This document shows, piece after piece, positions 12,245 to 24,249 of a stretch of 64,000 nucleotides of DNA. Location: positions 282,108 to 346,107 of the forward strand of contig NMRA01000281.1 of assembly GCA_002633005.1 (NCBI GenBank). Direction: 5' to 3'. This stretch comes from Phoronis australis (taxonomy: Eukaryota; Phoronida; Phoronidae). The position numbers were made by a program, and so were the translations under genes. The first letter of the stretch is position 1. Each line of letters starts with the position of its first letter. The notes beneath the pieces were generated by a model that was given only the letters and a program-made list of their open reading frames with translations, was not told the DNA's origin and did no database searches.

Positions 12245-15200
12245 TATTATACTCCTTACAACTAAAGCAATTAAAATTTTAGATAAAATCAAGAGATGGA
12301 ATCCCTCAAGCTACCAAGAGCCCTGGTGTCTAAATAGCTAGCAAATACTTGGACTATGAGTAATTCGATTTAAATTAAGATCCCTTCATCCCGCACCGTG
12401 TCAAGCGGAGAGGATTATCCGCACAGCGTTTAAAATTTCATCCTATTATTTTGCATCCAGTCAAGAAACGAGTTTGGTTTCTCGGCTTCACGACATTCGG
12501 CAAGAACTCTGGCCATTCGTAAGTCATTACGACAGGTTGTCATCAAACGTCGAACATCTTTGCATGGCTCGCAGACAACCAGGCGCCAAAGTCGTTGGGG
12601 CGCTGACAACAGATTTTTGGACTAATAAAATGCCTTCGACATAATGGCACAATTAGCAAGAACCGAAAATAAATTCTGCGATTGTTTCAATAAAATATGT
12701 GAAATAAATTACTACGCTTATCGCTATAATGAGTTTAACAGACGCGGCGTGTGACTACCGAACGAGTCGTTTCACGGTTTAGTTATCGGTGAAATTGACT
12801 GTGAATTTTGCGGGATGTTTTTTCATGAAACTATTCACTCGCTGTATTGTTATCATTAAGACTCAGTTCGCCACCCTCCAGGTGGGTTTATAGTCATTCA
12901 AGGCGTCGGAATGGTAACTGCATTAAGGCATTCCTGCGTTCTGTCTTCTGTTTTCTTTATAAAATTACCATAAAAATAATAGACACTAAAAGTCTAGTAC
13001 AATTCATTAGTACACGGCAAAGATGGTTCCTGTTTAACTTTCAATGCCTTAAATTTACTCATTTTGCTTTTTGTTTGCGTTTTTATTTTGAATTTGTTTG
13101 ATCAAAAACGGAACATTGGAAACTGCACAGAAAACGAGCTATTTCGGCAATTTGGTGATGGTGTTTGGTGATGGTATATAGAAAGAGGCGGTAAAACGTT
13201 GCAGTTTGTGACGTTAACTGGCTCGATTACCTCTGTCAGAGCGTTGGATTGAAGATGATAGTGCAGTGAAATCAAAGTAAACACAGTCATCTAGATTTAA
13301 TGACATGATAAATGAGATATCAACACCCTGATTGGGTTTGTGATTTCAGAATCGACTGCCTTAATTAGTGTTTATTTATTTTGGCGAAAACGTCAAAATG
13401 GAACCGTGTTTAAGTCACAACTCTCCGACTAGTTGAAATCCTATTCTAATTACGGAACTTTTAAGGCTAGCCTGTTATCCACCGCCTACGGGGTGAGAGG
13501 GTGTTTTCAGTGAAGAGAATAATAAAAACAAAACTTGCGCATGAACATATTGTTAATCAGAGCTTATACATATAAAAATGTTAGAAAACGAGACAGGTTC
13601 ATTTTTACAAGAAAACGTGCAGTTAAGCCATTGCATGAAGTTGCGAAGAAGGAATTCATTTTCACTTATCTGAACCATCAAATATGAAATCTTAAAGATA
13701 GACAACCATGTACAGAGAACTGCAATGAGACAGAATCGCATTGCCGGCGACGGAGGACGTTTGGCAAAAGTTGTCAACAAGCCACGGTTTATTAAGTGCA
13801 TTTCCATTGTCCTCAAACCAAAAAATTCAATGTTAATCGTCTTAAAATTGGTGTTTTATTGACACAGTGAGGATGAAAAATCGGACAAAAACGTTGACAA
13901 ATGATCGCGTTGACGCCAAAAGCGCTGAAGATTACTTGCTCTCCATGTCGCCCCGTTGGTCACAAGACGAGTCAAATTAAATACAAAATGAAAACACTGC
14001 TTTCTTTTTCAACTTGGCTGACAGATTTTCTACGTGTAGTTAACATTACCGACTTCACAAGATTATAATACTAGAGGAGATTATTTCATTACAGACCAAG
14101 AGATTGTCTTCGATCAGAGTTGTAATTTCAAAATGAAATTGACAAGTGAAAATGACATTACACGAGCCAACGGCAGGAGTTCGGCCTAACAGTTATTTAT
14201 GTAAACATTCGCAGGACTCGGTTTAGATATACATTTCAGAACTATAGACAGTTTACAATTTCTAACTGTTAAAATAAATTATCACGTTGGAAGCTAGTAA
14301 ACTAGTAAGAGATCTTTATTTACTACAACGGCTATCACAGTTTACTACATAGGAATACACAATTTTGTATTAATTATGTCGTGAGAATGTTTGTTATAAA
14401 TTGTTTATTAACATTTATTCTGGTTGTCGGATAAGCGCGCTTTAATAATATTTATTTCAGTGTATTTACTACTGAGCATAACAGTTTATACCTCTGTGTT
14501 TACTATGCGCAGAAACCAAAATAATTTCTGTAACATTGAATTAAAGATCAACAGAGTGCAGTAAAAACGACACATTTCGCCCCAATTAATCTCAGTGTTC
14601 TCGTCAGGATTAAAGTAGCGATGGGAACGACGGAACTCTGACAATCGCGACGTTCACCTAAGTCCCGAAGAGGAGACCACAGTGTTCTGTACTTTGGTTT
14701 ATTATTGTGAATAATCAGGTCATAGTTAGGTGATGATTTTCATAGAAATGGTAAGATTGTGACGGCAGCAATGACTGGACAGAAGAATGGTACATTAGTG
14801 ACTCAACATGTTACGGATTGAGGCCACTTGCATGCATTGTATACATGTAGTCACAGTTGACATGACAGTCAATAAAAAATTGAGTATGGTGGCTAAATAT
14901 GCGAGTGTGATGGTCAAATTTGAACATGGAGGTACAACATTTTTGTGTGGTGGGTCATCGCTTAAACGTCTGATGAGAACGCTGAATCTTCGGTAAATTA
15001 GTAATTTCGATTTTTGCAAGAAACTTAAGTTAGGTTACTGAATAAAAATGAAAGCGCGCATTCCTACGTTTCTTTGCAATGCACAAAATAAAATGTTCCC
15101 GGGATTATCATCAACAGCATTTGGACCCCTTCGCTAGACATGTGCGAGAAACTCCCGAAGGTGTTTCCTTCAAAATAACAATTCTCAAAATCCCGATGTA

Positions 15201-17540
15201 TATTCAGAACGCAATTTTAGCAATACACCAACTTGGTTTGTTTCGGTAGCCCATCAACAATGCGTAAACATGGTTAAGAGTCTCAGAATTGTTACAAAAA
15301 CACATGTACAACACGCGACCAACTATTTATTTGTCTAAGTGCTCACTCTAGTTGTGGTGAAGGCTTTATCGAAGTGCGAACAATTGGCGATCTGCTGTAA
15401 TTAGCCTAATGAACAATAGAGATAACACGCCCTGTGTTGGAAATTAGAAAACTTGGGTTCCAAAGTCGGTTGTTTCTGCTAAACGATGCGTATTCAAACA
15501 AATACCCACAACTACTTCACAAAGGACATGGGTGTAAGAGCCCGGTTATTGTTGCGCCAGGAGACTGCCTAAAGAAAGATGGGCCTGGCGTGGATTTAGA
15601 ACAATGCAATGTTTGTAGAACTTAGTACGAAATGACAAGAATGTATTTTACGGTGTCCCTGAGATCATCACCGGTGACAATAATGAAACACAATAAATAA
15701 GTTCATTGCGTGTATTATGAGTGTATTCCTACTCAACAAGAACATTAGAACTAAGAATAAACGTTGCATCGTTCCCTTGAAACAACTTTTGCAGATTATA
15801 CAATCCTAAAATGTTTAGTTTTGCCATAACAGTGGTCTACACTGCTGTTTTCGTCAATAGATCACACTGTTTGGAGTTTAATCACTAAAACGTGAAGATC
15901 GTACCGTCTATGAAAACTAAGACAACAATTGAACAATAACAATTCATATTTTTGAAAAAATTAATAGAAAATATTATTCTAATAGTAAATTAACATTTTC
16001 CTTGTATAAACAATGAAGTCTGTCATTGGATTTCATTTTAGGTATTAGAAATAATTTCTGTAAATTTTATTGCAGGAGTAGTCGTTTCAGAAAGCTTTTT
16101 TACTGTTTTACTTTTCGTAGAACGTTGGTTGAGTTTTCTTCCAACCTTGATTTTAGATCAATAAATTTATTTAATATTGACTCGCCCAAGACAAAAATTG
16201 TTAACCAACATCTTTTTAGTTGTTTTTAAGCTATTGCTTCTACGCATTCTTTCCCCGCTGATACGCTGTTAGAATTTGCATAGATTTATGTTCATAATTG
16301 CATTTTTCACTCTTTTTTAGAATATTAAAATCATTCATTAAGTAGAATAATTTATAGACGAAGCGTGAAGAACACTAATTGAGTGTATGTTCCTCAAAAC
16401 AAAAAACATATTACGCGGCAAAAAACAATGTTTACAGGCGTATTAATCAACTGTTTCTTTTGAAATTGGACATGTTTTGAGTTTTCATAGCGATAGCTCA
16501 AGTCAGTCACTGTTGTTATTTTTCCCAGTTTTGATTGTCAAATTTTGTCACTATCTGATGGCTCGGCGATCCCATCTAGTTAGGTCAGAAGATTATCACA
16601 GCAGGTCACAGACAGAAATCTCACCATACCAGCTGACAACGCTCAAATAGTTGAAAATATTCCGAACAATCGAGGACGGAGCCGGCAGATAGTGGAGACA
16701 GAATGTTTTCCTCTGTTGGAATGTTTCCTCAGAGACTGTCACTATTCGCAGCAAAGATATAACACCAAACCAAAGTTAAATTACTTTTTGACAGAGGCAA
16801 TCAATTAGAACTGATTAGCCGTTCGCTTTAATTTCTCACCAACTGACATTGTGCGCGCGGCTGATGGTTTCAAGCACGAAACAAGTGGCAAATATTATAA
16901 TTATATGCTTTTAACTTTGTGTTCAGCTTGAAATATGCATTGCCAAATTTGCTTGGAAGTGATTGTTTTTTTACAAATGCTTATTTACTGACTTTTGTGT
17001 ATATATATATGAATATATAAATGATTTTTGTAGAACTGTCTTATTTCGTTATATTTGTGATAAATAGTAAAAATGTGATCGAAGGCCAAAGAATGGAGAA
17101 ACACAGTCTTTGTGGTGAGCCCTGAATTTGAGAACCAGGCAATCACTGAATAACGCCTGGTATTCAGCGCGTGAAACTGTTTCCTAAATCAGGGACCTCT
17201 AATGGAGACTATTGACTCTGTTGTCTACTATCACTTTAACCGCATTGCAAGAACAATTAGTTGACTCATTCCTTCTTATTCGGGATCAACGGCGAAGATG
17301 CGACCAATTAAAATAATATTACCGTTTCTCAGTAAAAATCGAGAACGGGGAAGATGTCAAAATGTCTACAATAACTAGGAACCACCTGCATTCACATAGT
17401 TATGACAATTAAAAACAGATGCGACAAGGCTCTGGATGACAGGCCGAGGAAAAGCGCTTCATTTATCCAACCATCCGATAGCTTATACTGGTTCTGGTAT
17501 AAGTCATTACAGCCCCGAAAATTTCAATTTCATCATCTGA
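12245..17540. other. Region downstream of FoxF exon, no exon found
   Basis: This is where the second FoxF exon (minus strand) would be expected if the intron is short. I searched for a reading of the conserved vertebrate FoxF C-terminus (a D-R-K-x-F-V-F-S-like block and Y-Q-D-I-K-P) and found none. Otherwise it is AT-rich sequence with short open frames and no recognisable motif. Confidence 0.4.
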
Positions 17541-17572
17541 ATTTCAATAATAATACTTAGACAGATAATTAC

Positions 17573-18467
17573 CTGAGGGACCCATTGTGGCTATATCGAC
17601 TGGCCCGTGGTCTCCGTTGACATTCTGGTAAGGGCTGTGAGTGTGTTCATTGCTGCTGGCTGGGGACAAACTGTGAATGGAGCCCGTGCTGCCCGTGGGG
17701 CTCAGAGGCTGCTGTTTGATGTAGCCTTGGGGCACGGCCCAGACTGGTGGTTGTTCGTACATAGCCGGTTGCATGTTATACGTGCTGTAGGTTGGGTAAC
17801 CAGGTCCTGTGTTGATGGTGCCAGGGCTGCTGTAAACGCAGCTACTTTGAGATGCTGGTCCGAGGGAGTCGTAGGCAGGTCCACACGACATGGCCCCAGG
17901 CATGGGGGCGCTCTGGGGTGGAAGAAGGTGATGTGGTATGCTGTTCAACATTCCGAATGGCTTCATCGCTTGGCATTTGCGGCGGAACCCTCGGGGGCGG
18001 CGTCTGAATGAGCCCTCTTCGAACATGAACTCGGCGGCGGGATCAATGGTCCAGTAGTGTCCTTTGCCTGGTCGACCGAGGCCTTTCGGTAGCTTAATGA
18101 AACATTCGTTTAAGGAGAGATTGTGTCGAACAGAGTTTTTCCAACCTTGATATGATCCTCGAAAGAATGGGAAGCGAGTTTGAAGAAACTGGTAAATCTC
18201 ACTAAGTGTACAACGTTTGATCGGCGACGACTGTATTGCCATGACGATGAGAGCAATATAAGAGTACGGCGGTTTCTCTTGACGCCGTATGCCCACGCCA
18301 GTTTTTCGGGTGGCTTTCGGACTACAAGGCGAGCCGTCGTCAGGTGTCCCGACGGTGCTTTCAGCAGGGTCGTGCGCCTCCATCTTCATTGGCATTGTCG
18401 GTACGGCGTGTTGAGGTGCTGGTTGAGGTCCGTGTAGAGTTTGCTGGTCGATGGCCCCGTTATCCAT
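17573..18467 (-). CDS. foxF: FoxF forkhead transcription factor, coding exon 1
   Basis: DNA-binding transcription factor of the FoxF family, which in bilaterians is known mainly for visceral and splanchnic mesoderm. From the first in-frame ATG (18,467) the exon codes 298 residues. The forkhead domain spans about residues 63-162, from [10 protein letters not shown] to R-R-P-R-G-F-R-R-K, with recognition helix [15 protein letters not shown]. FoxF-specific signs are I-R-R-x-E-K-P-P-Y-S-Y, M-A-I-Q-S-S-P, the wing [22 protein letters not shown] and, after it, Y-I-K-Q-Q-P-L-S-P, also found in vertebrate FoxF1. The reading reaches T-C-A-G|GTAATT, a strong splice donor at 17,572, and would otherwise hit a stop 11 codons later, so a second exon is expected as in vertebrate FoxF. 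The frame stays open 37 codons upstream of the ATG, to a TAA, with no other ATG. The exon is GC-rich against an AT-rich background. Confidence 0.93.
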
Positions 18468-21400
18468 TTGGTCAGCTTCAAAAGTTCCTTCTGGTAGCTC
18501 GTGCGCTGAGTAATCGCAATGCTCGCCACTGGAAGTGTCTTCGATTACGTCGCCTAAAACCACCACGTGATAGCTTGTCAATTAAGCTGCGGTGCGGAAC
18601 GGAATAGAATTCCCGTTTAACTGTAAGAATTTTTTTCGTAGACGGTTCGTGAACTGTGGGACAGTGATACTAAACTGACCTGGCTACCGTGCATTATGCA
18701 AATCATCGTGAAATTAACTCCTTCTTAAAAGGTTCTAGTCGGATGGTCCATATCAGGATGGCGTGAAGGGGTGTCAGGTTGTAAAACGTCCAGCGCGTAC
18801 GTCTTACCCATTGTGAGCGACGTTTTTCACTTTTTAATACGTAAACGCAATTAAACGTTTAGTTAAGGAACTTTAATTTTTAATGAACCTGGGCCACCAT
18901 TCTGTAAAGAAGCACTTTTTATGGGTTCGAAAATCAGCATCTGGGACAACTGTGCATGAGTATCACCCCAGTGTAGTTCTCATTGCACTCATTCAAACAA
19001 GAAACCATAAAAAACAAAAAGGAAATACTCTTGATCCCACAAGTAAAATTATAAGAAATAAATATGTTCGATACAGATTATTGAAATAGCCAAAGAAAAA
19101 ATGAAAGCTCACTAACAGCGAAATGAAAAAAAATTAAATCTAACACAAACGGACAGTTTGTAATGACGTCAAGATCAAAACCTTATCACCCCTCTAAGAA
19201 AAATAACCAGCCTTGAGGACGTTGGTGGCCACTCGAGAAGAAGCAACCGAACACTAAACCCCTTACCTCCCACATCGGCCTGGTGAAACTCGACACGGTC
19301 TGGCCCTGGGGATATTTGTTTGTCTAAAACTTACCAACGTGTATTATTTTATATCATAAGCTTCGTATCATCTCTGCCTTTAGATGGTCATGACGCCATT
19401 AACAGTAATCGTGCCGTGAGCCCGCTGGGAAGGTAGTTCTGGGATCTCAAGCAAGTTTCGGCTCATCCATCGTGTCATTTCATCCGCGACTTGATTGGGT
19501 CTCTTCTACCTTGTCGGTTGAACGCAAGCGCAGTATCCAAACTTATTGTTGATACAACTAACAGAGGTGATTTTACATTGACAAGACGATGATGACGGCG
19601 CTGTTGGCCGATATGAAATCATATTCGTCCGACGTCATCGTGGCCGAATGCTACATTAAAGTTCTTGGCTTTCAGATTAGCGAAAAGACTTAAGTCGCGT
19701 ATTTTTACAGCAAACTGGTAAATTGATGACTTGATTTGTCAAAGAGTATTTCGTTAACGACGCTGGTGGTACAAACAGATACACGTGAGCCCCGGTATGG
19801 TAAATTCAATCTGCACCACTAGTTATTGTAAAAGTACACGTTGATAAAAAAACAACCAAAAATCTTCCGAACAGATTTATGTCTCCAATCTTTTTGGGAA
19901 ACAGACTAGATGACAGGTGAAATTTCCAGATAAAGGGTAGCGCACACGATGCTACTTTTTCTCGCTGACAATGTCGCAGATAAAAATTGTATCATGAACG
20001 CTGGCTCACAACAAAAATTGTATTGTTTGCAATGGTTCAATTATTCCATAATTTGCCGCGGATAAAAATCGTGAGGACTCCCGACAAAAATCGTATCGCA
20101 TGCTTTGGTCTTATTTGTCGGCTAGTTTTCAGCTGCTATGAAATTTTATTCAGCAGTTTAAGCGTCGTACAAAAATTGAAAATTGTAGAAATTTGAATTG
20201 CAAAAATGGGATTTCTCCATGCGCCTTAGGTTTCTCCAGATAATATTTTTCTCAATATTTTTATTAAGTATCGCGCATTTTAACAATGAAAAAATACAAA
20301 ATACAAAACCTTGGTAACTATCCCATTGCACTTACAAAACCTCAAAATTCGAATCTCACTCAGAACAGGATGACGTGAATTTTTAAACATCTTACGAGTC
20401 AAGATTGATTTTTAAACCATTATATTCATTGTTTGATTAAAGATTAAATAATCGTGGCTATTCAAATATTTTAAATTTAAGATATTTATTTATTTATCAT
20501 TGTAATATTTGCAATGAGGTTAGCCCCATCAGTTCTCAACGCTTTACACGGGGCCTTCGGAAAAGATAATGTATATAAAACTAAAAACAAGGTGAAGCCT
20601 TTATTTTGAAAAGTACACCACTTGCCAAAAATATAAATTAGTATTCAACGCAAATATGAAATACTTGTATCAAGTAGAGTGCACACGCTTTTGTTAAAGT
20701 GTAATGCAGTTGCTCAACTATCTCCACGGTTGTACATGAAGTTTTTGAAATTCAATTTCAAAGCATAGAATTACAAGCGCAAAAACCCGTCTTCGTTGAG
20801 TTACAAACCAGCGCCACATGCTAGCCTTGTATTTATCCTCAATGTTTTCCATCATTTAAATTCGAAGAATGAAATTTAAAAGCAAGTGGGAAATATTGAA
20901 TTTCGAAGATACGTCCCAATCTGAAATTTTAAAATTCTTTGTTTAGGCCTATTGACGGAAAACAGGAACGTGAAGATACTATTTGCCTTTCTTGACAACT
21001 TCCCAGGTTTACCAAAAATTCAGATTATTCCTGCGGGCAGATCAATCTTTAAGTTCCCGGGTTTGATGAAACGATCATCAGAAGGCTATCATTTCCATGT
21101 GTGTGTGCGTGATGTGCACCGTACGGTGGCAGGTTTACAGTAACCACGACCTCTCATCACTGCATTTTGTCAGCCAGAAATAAACAACCAATACGGCAAG
21201 TGGAACATTGTAAAACGGCCATATCACCGATTACCGAGACGCGTGGCCATTTGTTACGTATGTCATCACGTGACGGCCCCGTGGTCATTGTCCGAGAATT
21301 GTGTGAACAGCTAGACGATATAACTTATAATGTGGACGCGGGAAATTGCGCAGTTCTTGAAACATTTCGAAGTGTTTATGTTTCAGTGATATCTTTCGAG

Positions 21401-24093
21401 TCTCATCCTGTGTTCTGAGTTGGTGGATGTAATGGGCATTTTTATTGATTTAGAAACAAGACATTAAGAGTGGCAGAAACGGAGTCAAAGGGTCTTATTT
21501 AGGCAACAACTATGCTCTCAGCGTGAAACTATGAATATTCAAGTCATATGTCCTTTTGCTATGCGCAAAACATGAATTTGTTGAAATTTTTGACAATTAG
21601 TTTAGTGCTTATGTTTTACTTTAATGTTCTATTCTAACAGCAGTGACGAAATGAATGAATATTGAAGATATATCCATTAAATATGTCTTTTGCGAGGTTC
21701 GTAGGAGGATTGGAAAAATTCTCTCAGTTGCAGAATTAAAAAGAAGGTCGTTTTTGTTAGACAAAAATAGTTCCTGGTTCCGGTTCTTCCACTCGCGTCG
21801 TTTTTGAGCCCTTTGTAAAAAGTGTGTTCTTGGATACTGCGTTGTCGCATTAAGTTAGAGTATCACTTTTGAATGAAATACGTATTATCATTGGTGTGTC
21901 GTCGCATCCTTTTTAGGCACTACCTAAAATCCGAACCAGCTGAGTGTTTTAAATATCATTTCTAACCTGATGTTTAGTGATAACGTGCCTGCCCCTGTTA
22001 TGACGCGATTTGTACTCGCAAGTATGGAATTGCAGTCCTACTACAACGTCAAAAAATTCTCAAGTCTTGTCTATTTTTCCCATCTCAGGTAACCACGGCG
22101 GTATTTTAGCACTTGAAACTTTTACAAAATTACGTGTTTTTTATTACTCGCTGTGCATCGACAACGATCGCACTCATTGTATGCTCCAGTGTCGGTGACC
22201 TCCATATCCTGGTAATAATTTCAAAGATTATTAGTCTTTAAAGAGTTGTTTAAAATCTGGCTTAATAACCGTAACTATTATTATTGTTCTTTAATATTCG
22301 CATTTTGATTGTATACGACTGAGTCCGAACCGTCAAAATGACGTCATACTAAATAAGCCCATAGTTGTTCAAAGGGTCTGTTTTTTGATTATGCTTTGAA
22401 ACTTGTCTTATCTTGCTTCTGTACACAAAGAACTTATTTTTATCTCCGTCCAGTAGCTTTAGGCAATAAAAAACAAAATCTGGATCAGCATGATAGGGTA
22501 AAACCTGCGAACACGTCATTGGATACCAGAGCTGCTTGAGAGAACATTCATCGACAACAAATTGACTTTTTGGGGTTCATTGCTTGTATGCGTATATGCT
22601 ATATATTTTCATCAATTTCACTTTAGAAATCAAAACACGTTTACTTGCAGGAAGCCGTCGAGACACTAAAATACTTTTGTGTGGACAGTGGAAAATCTTC
22701 TTGTGTTTAAACCTGAAGTTTGTGAATGCCAAAAAAAACATTAACTTGATTTCTAGGCAGTAATGTTTTTCACTGTAAAGGTTCACCTTTGTGAAATACG
22801 TGCAGAAAAATGCAATAATGTGCTAAGAGGCCACCAGCATTTGTTTATTTTGTCCTTGCATTATATTTCGTAAACTCTTCTTGCAAATCGTTTTACTTTG
22901 GGTTCATTGTTTCATGACTTTGCTTTTCGAAACCTTGTCTTAGATGTATGATGACTTACATTAAAAGTGTTGTATGGCCTTCTGCAAGCGCCAACTTCAT
23001 TTACCTTTAACGAGACGTCAGTAAAATATTCTTTATCCTTAGCAAGAAGTTGTCGAAGTGGTGATGTGAACTATCTTTTACAAAGAAAAGCACGTGAACG
23101 ACATCAGCATGGAAGATGAGCAAATCACCAGCGTATTTAGTTGTTGGGTTGCCGTTTGACCTTTAGAAACTTGGAAACGTTATTGTAGTCAATTTGCGAA
23201 CTTGGTTTATTCATTCCACATTTTAACGATACCAGCTACGATAGATGACGCATCGTAACTGCCAAAGGAAAATCATTTTTGAATTACGAGGCAGCCAGTC
23301 ATGCCGTTGAACGCAAAATAACATTCTTATGTCTCCGTGTGCAGGTCACCACGTCGCGTGCTTGCCGTTTTCTGTGTAAAACCATCAAAACCACATTGAC
23401 CATCGCAGAACAATGCTGCGAGCTCACAACATACCGAAAACACATCATAAACCTTGCCTTGAAATGACCAACGATTCGGTTGTTCGCGTGCCGTTAGCCA
23501 GTAGAAGATTTCTCTATCGGTATTCAATGACCATTGTATTTGTTTAACTTCGCTATTTGGTTGTGAGGTTCTAAAGGCCGGGTTTGGGATTTTCAGCTCC
23601 CTAAGTGGTTAGAAGCTTTAGATGAGTGGGTGAGTAAAATGAAATAAACACAGCCACGACAAATGCTCTCGGGGTGATTAAAGTCAAACCATTGGCTCGC
23701 GTTTGCGTAGCAAGAGTGGGATTACCGAACATTATCTCTAACTTCTTCTACACTAAGGTAGGCTTATGCAAAAACACGTCTTGTATTTAACGAATACCTG
23801 AAGTATAAAGGTTCACTTGACCAACTTAACACAAAAAATGCGGCATTTTTTTATTTCATACATTAAAAAAGGCATTAAAATTGTTAAATCCAACGACTGA
23901 ATATAATATCTTGAGCTACTCTAACATTTTTGATGTAAAAGAACGCATACTTGTGACGACACAGACTTGCGCTGTCTTTAAAAATATGCAATGAATCGAA
24001 GTTCTCTGGAATCTCAAACAAGAAATGGTCCACTTTGCTTGGGCGAGTTGTGTGATTGGAAATACACCGATAAGTTGTTCAAACAAAATAAAT

Positions 24094-24249
24094 CTACTTT
24101 GAGTTCAGTAACGCTAAGACCTCGCTATAAAGCAAGATATCGCGAGATTACGTGAGATATTGCCGTATATTTTGAATGCGAACTCGTGATTTTGGCTAGA
24201 TTTTAACGTGATCCTAGCGAAGGTCCTATCGTTACTGAACTCTACTTTG
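24094..24249. mobile_element. 140-bp palindromic MITE with 8-bp TSD
   Basis: The element runs 24,102-24,241. Its ends are inverted repeats: left AGTTCAGTAACGCTAAGACC, right the reverse complement of AGTTCAGTAACGATAGGACC. It is flanked by a perfect 8-bp direct repeat, CTACTTTG, at 24,094-24,101 and 24,242-24,249. An 8-bp target duplication is typical of hAT-superfamily transposition. There is no coding sequence, so it is non-autonomous. Confidence 0.85.

Noticed and set aside
17607-18011. 134-codon plus-strand open frame
   Set aside because: Antisense shadow of the GC-rich FoxF coding exon; no independent motif.
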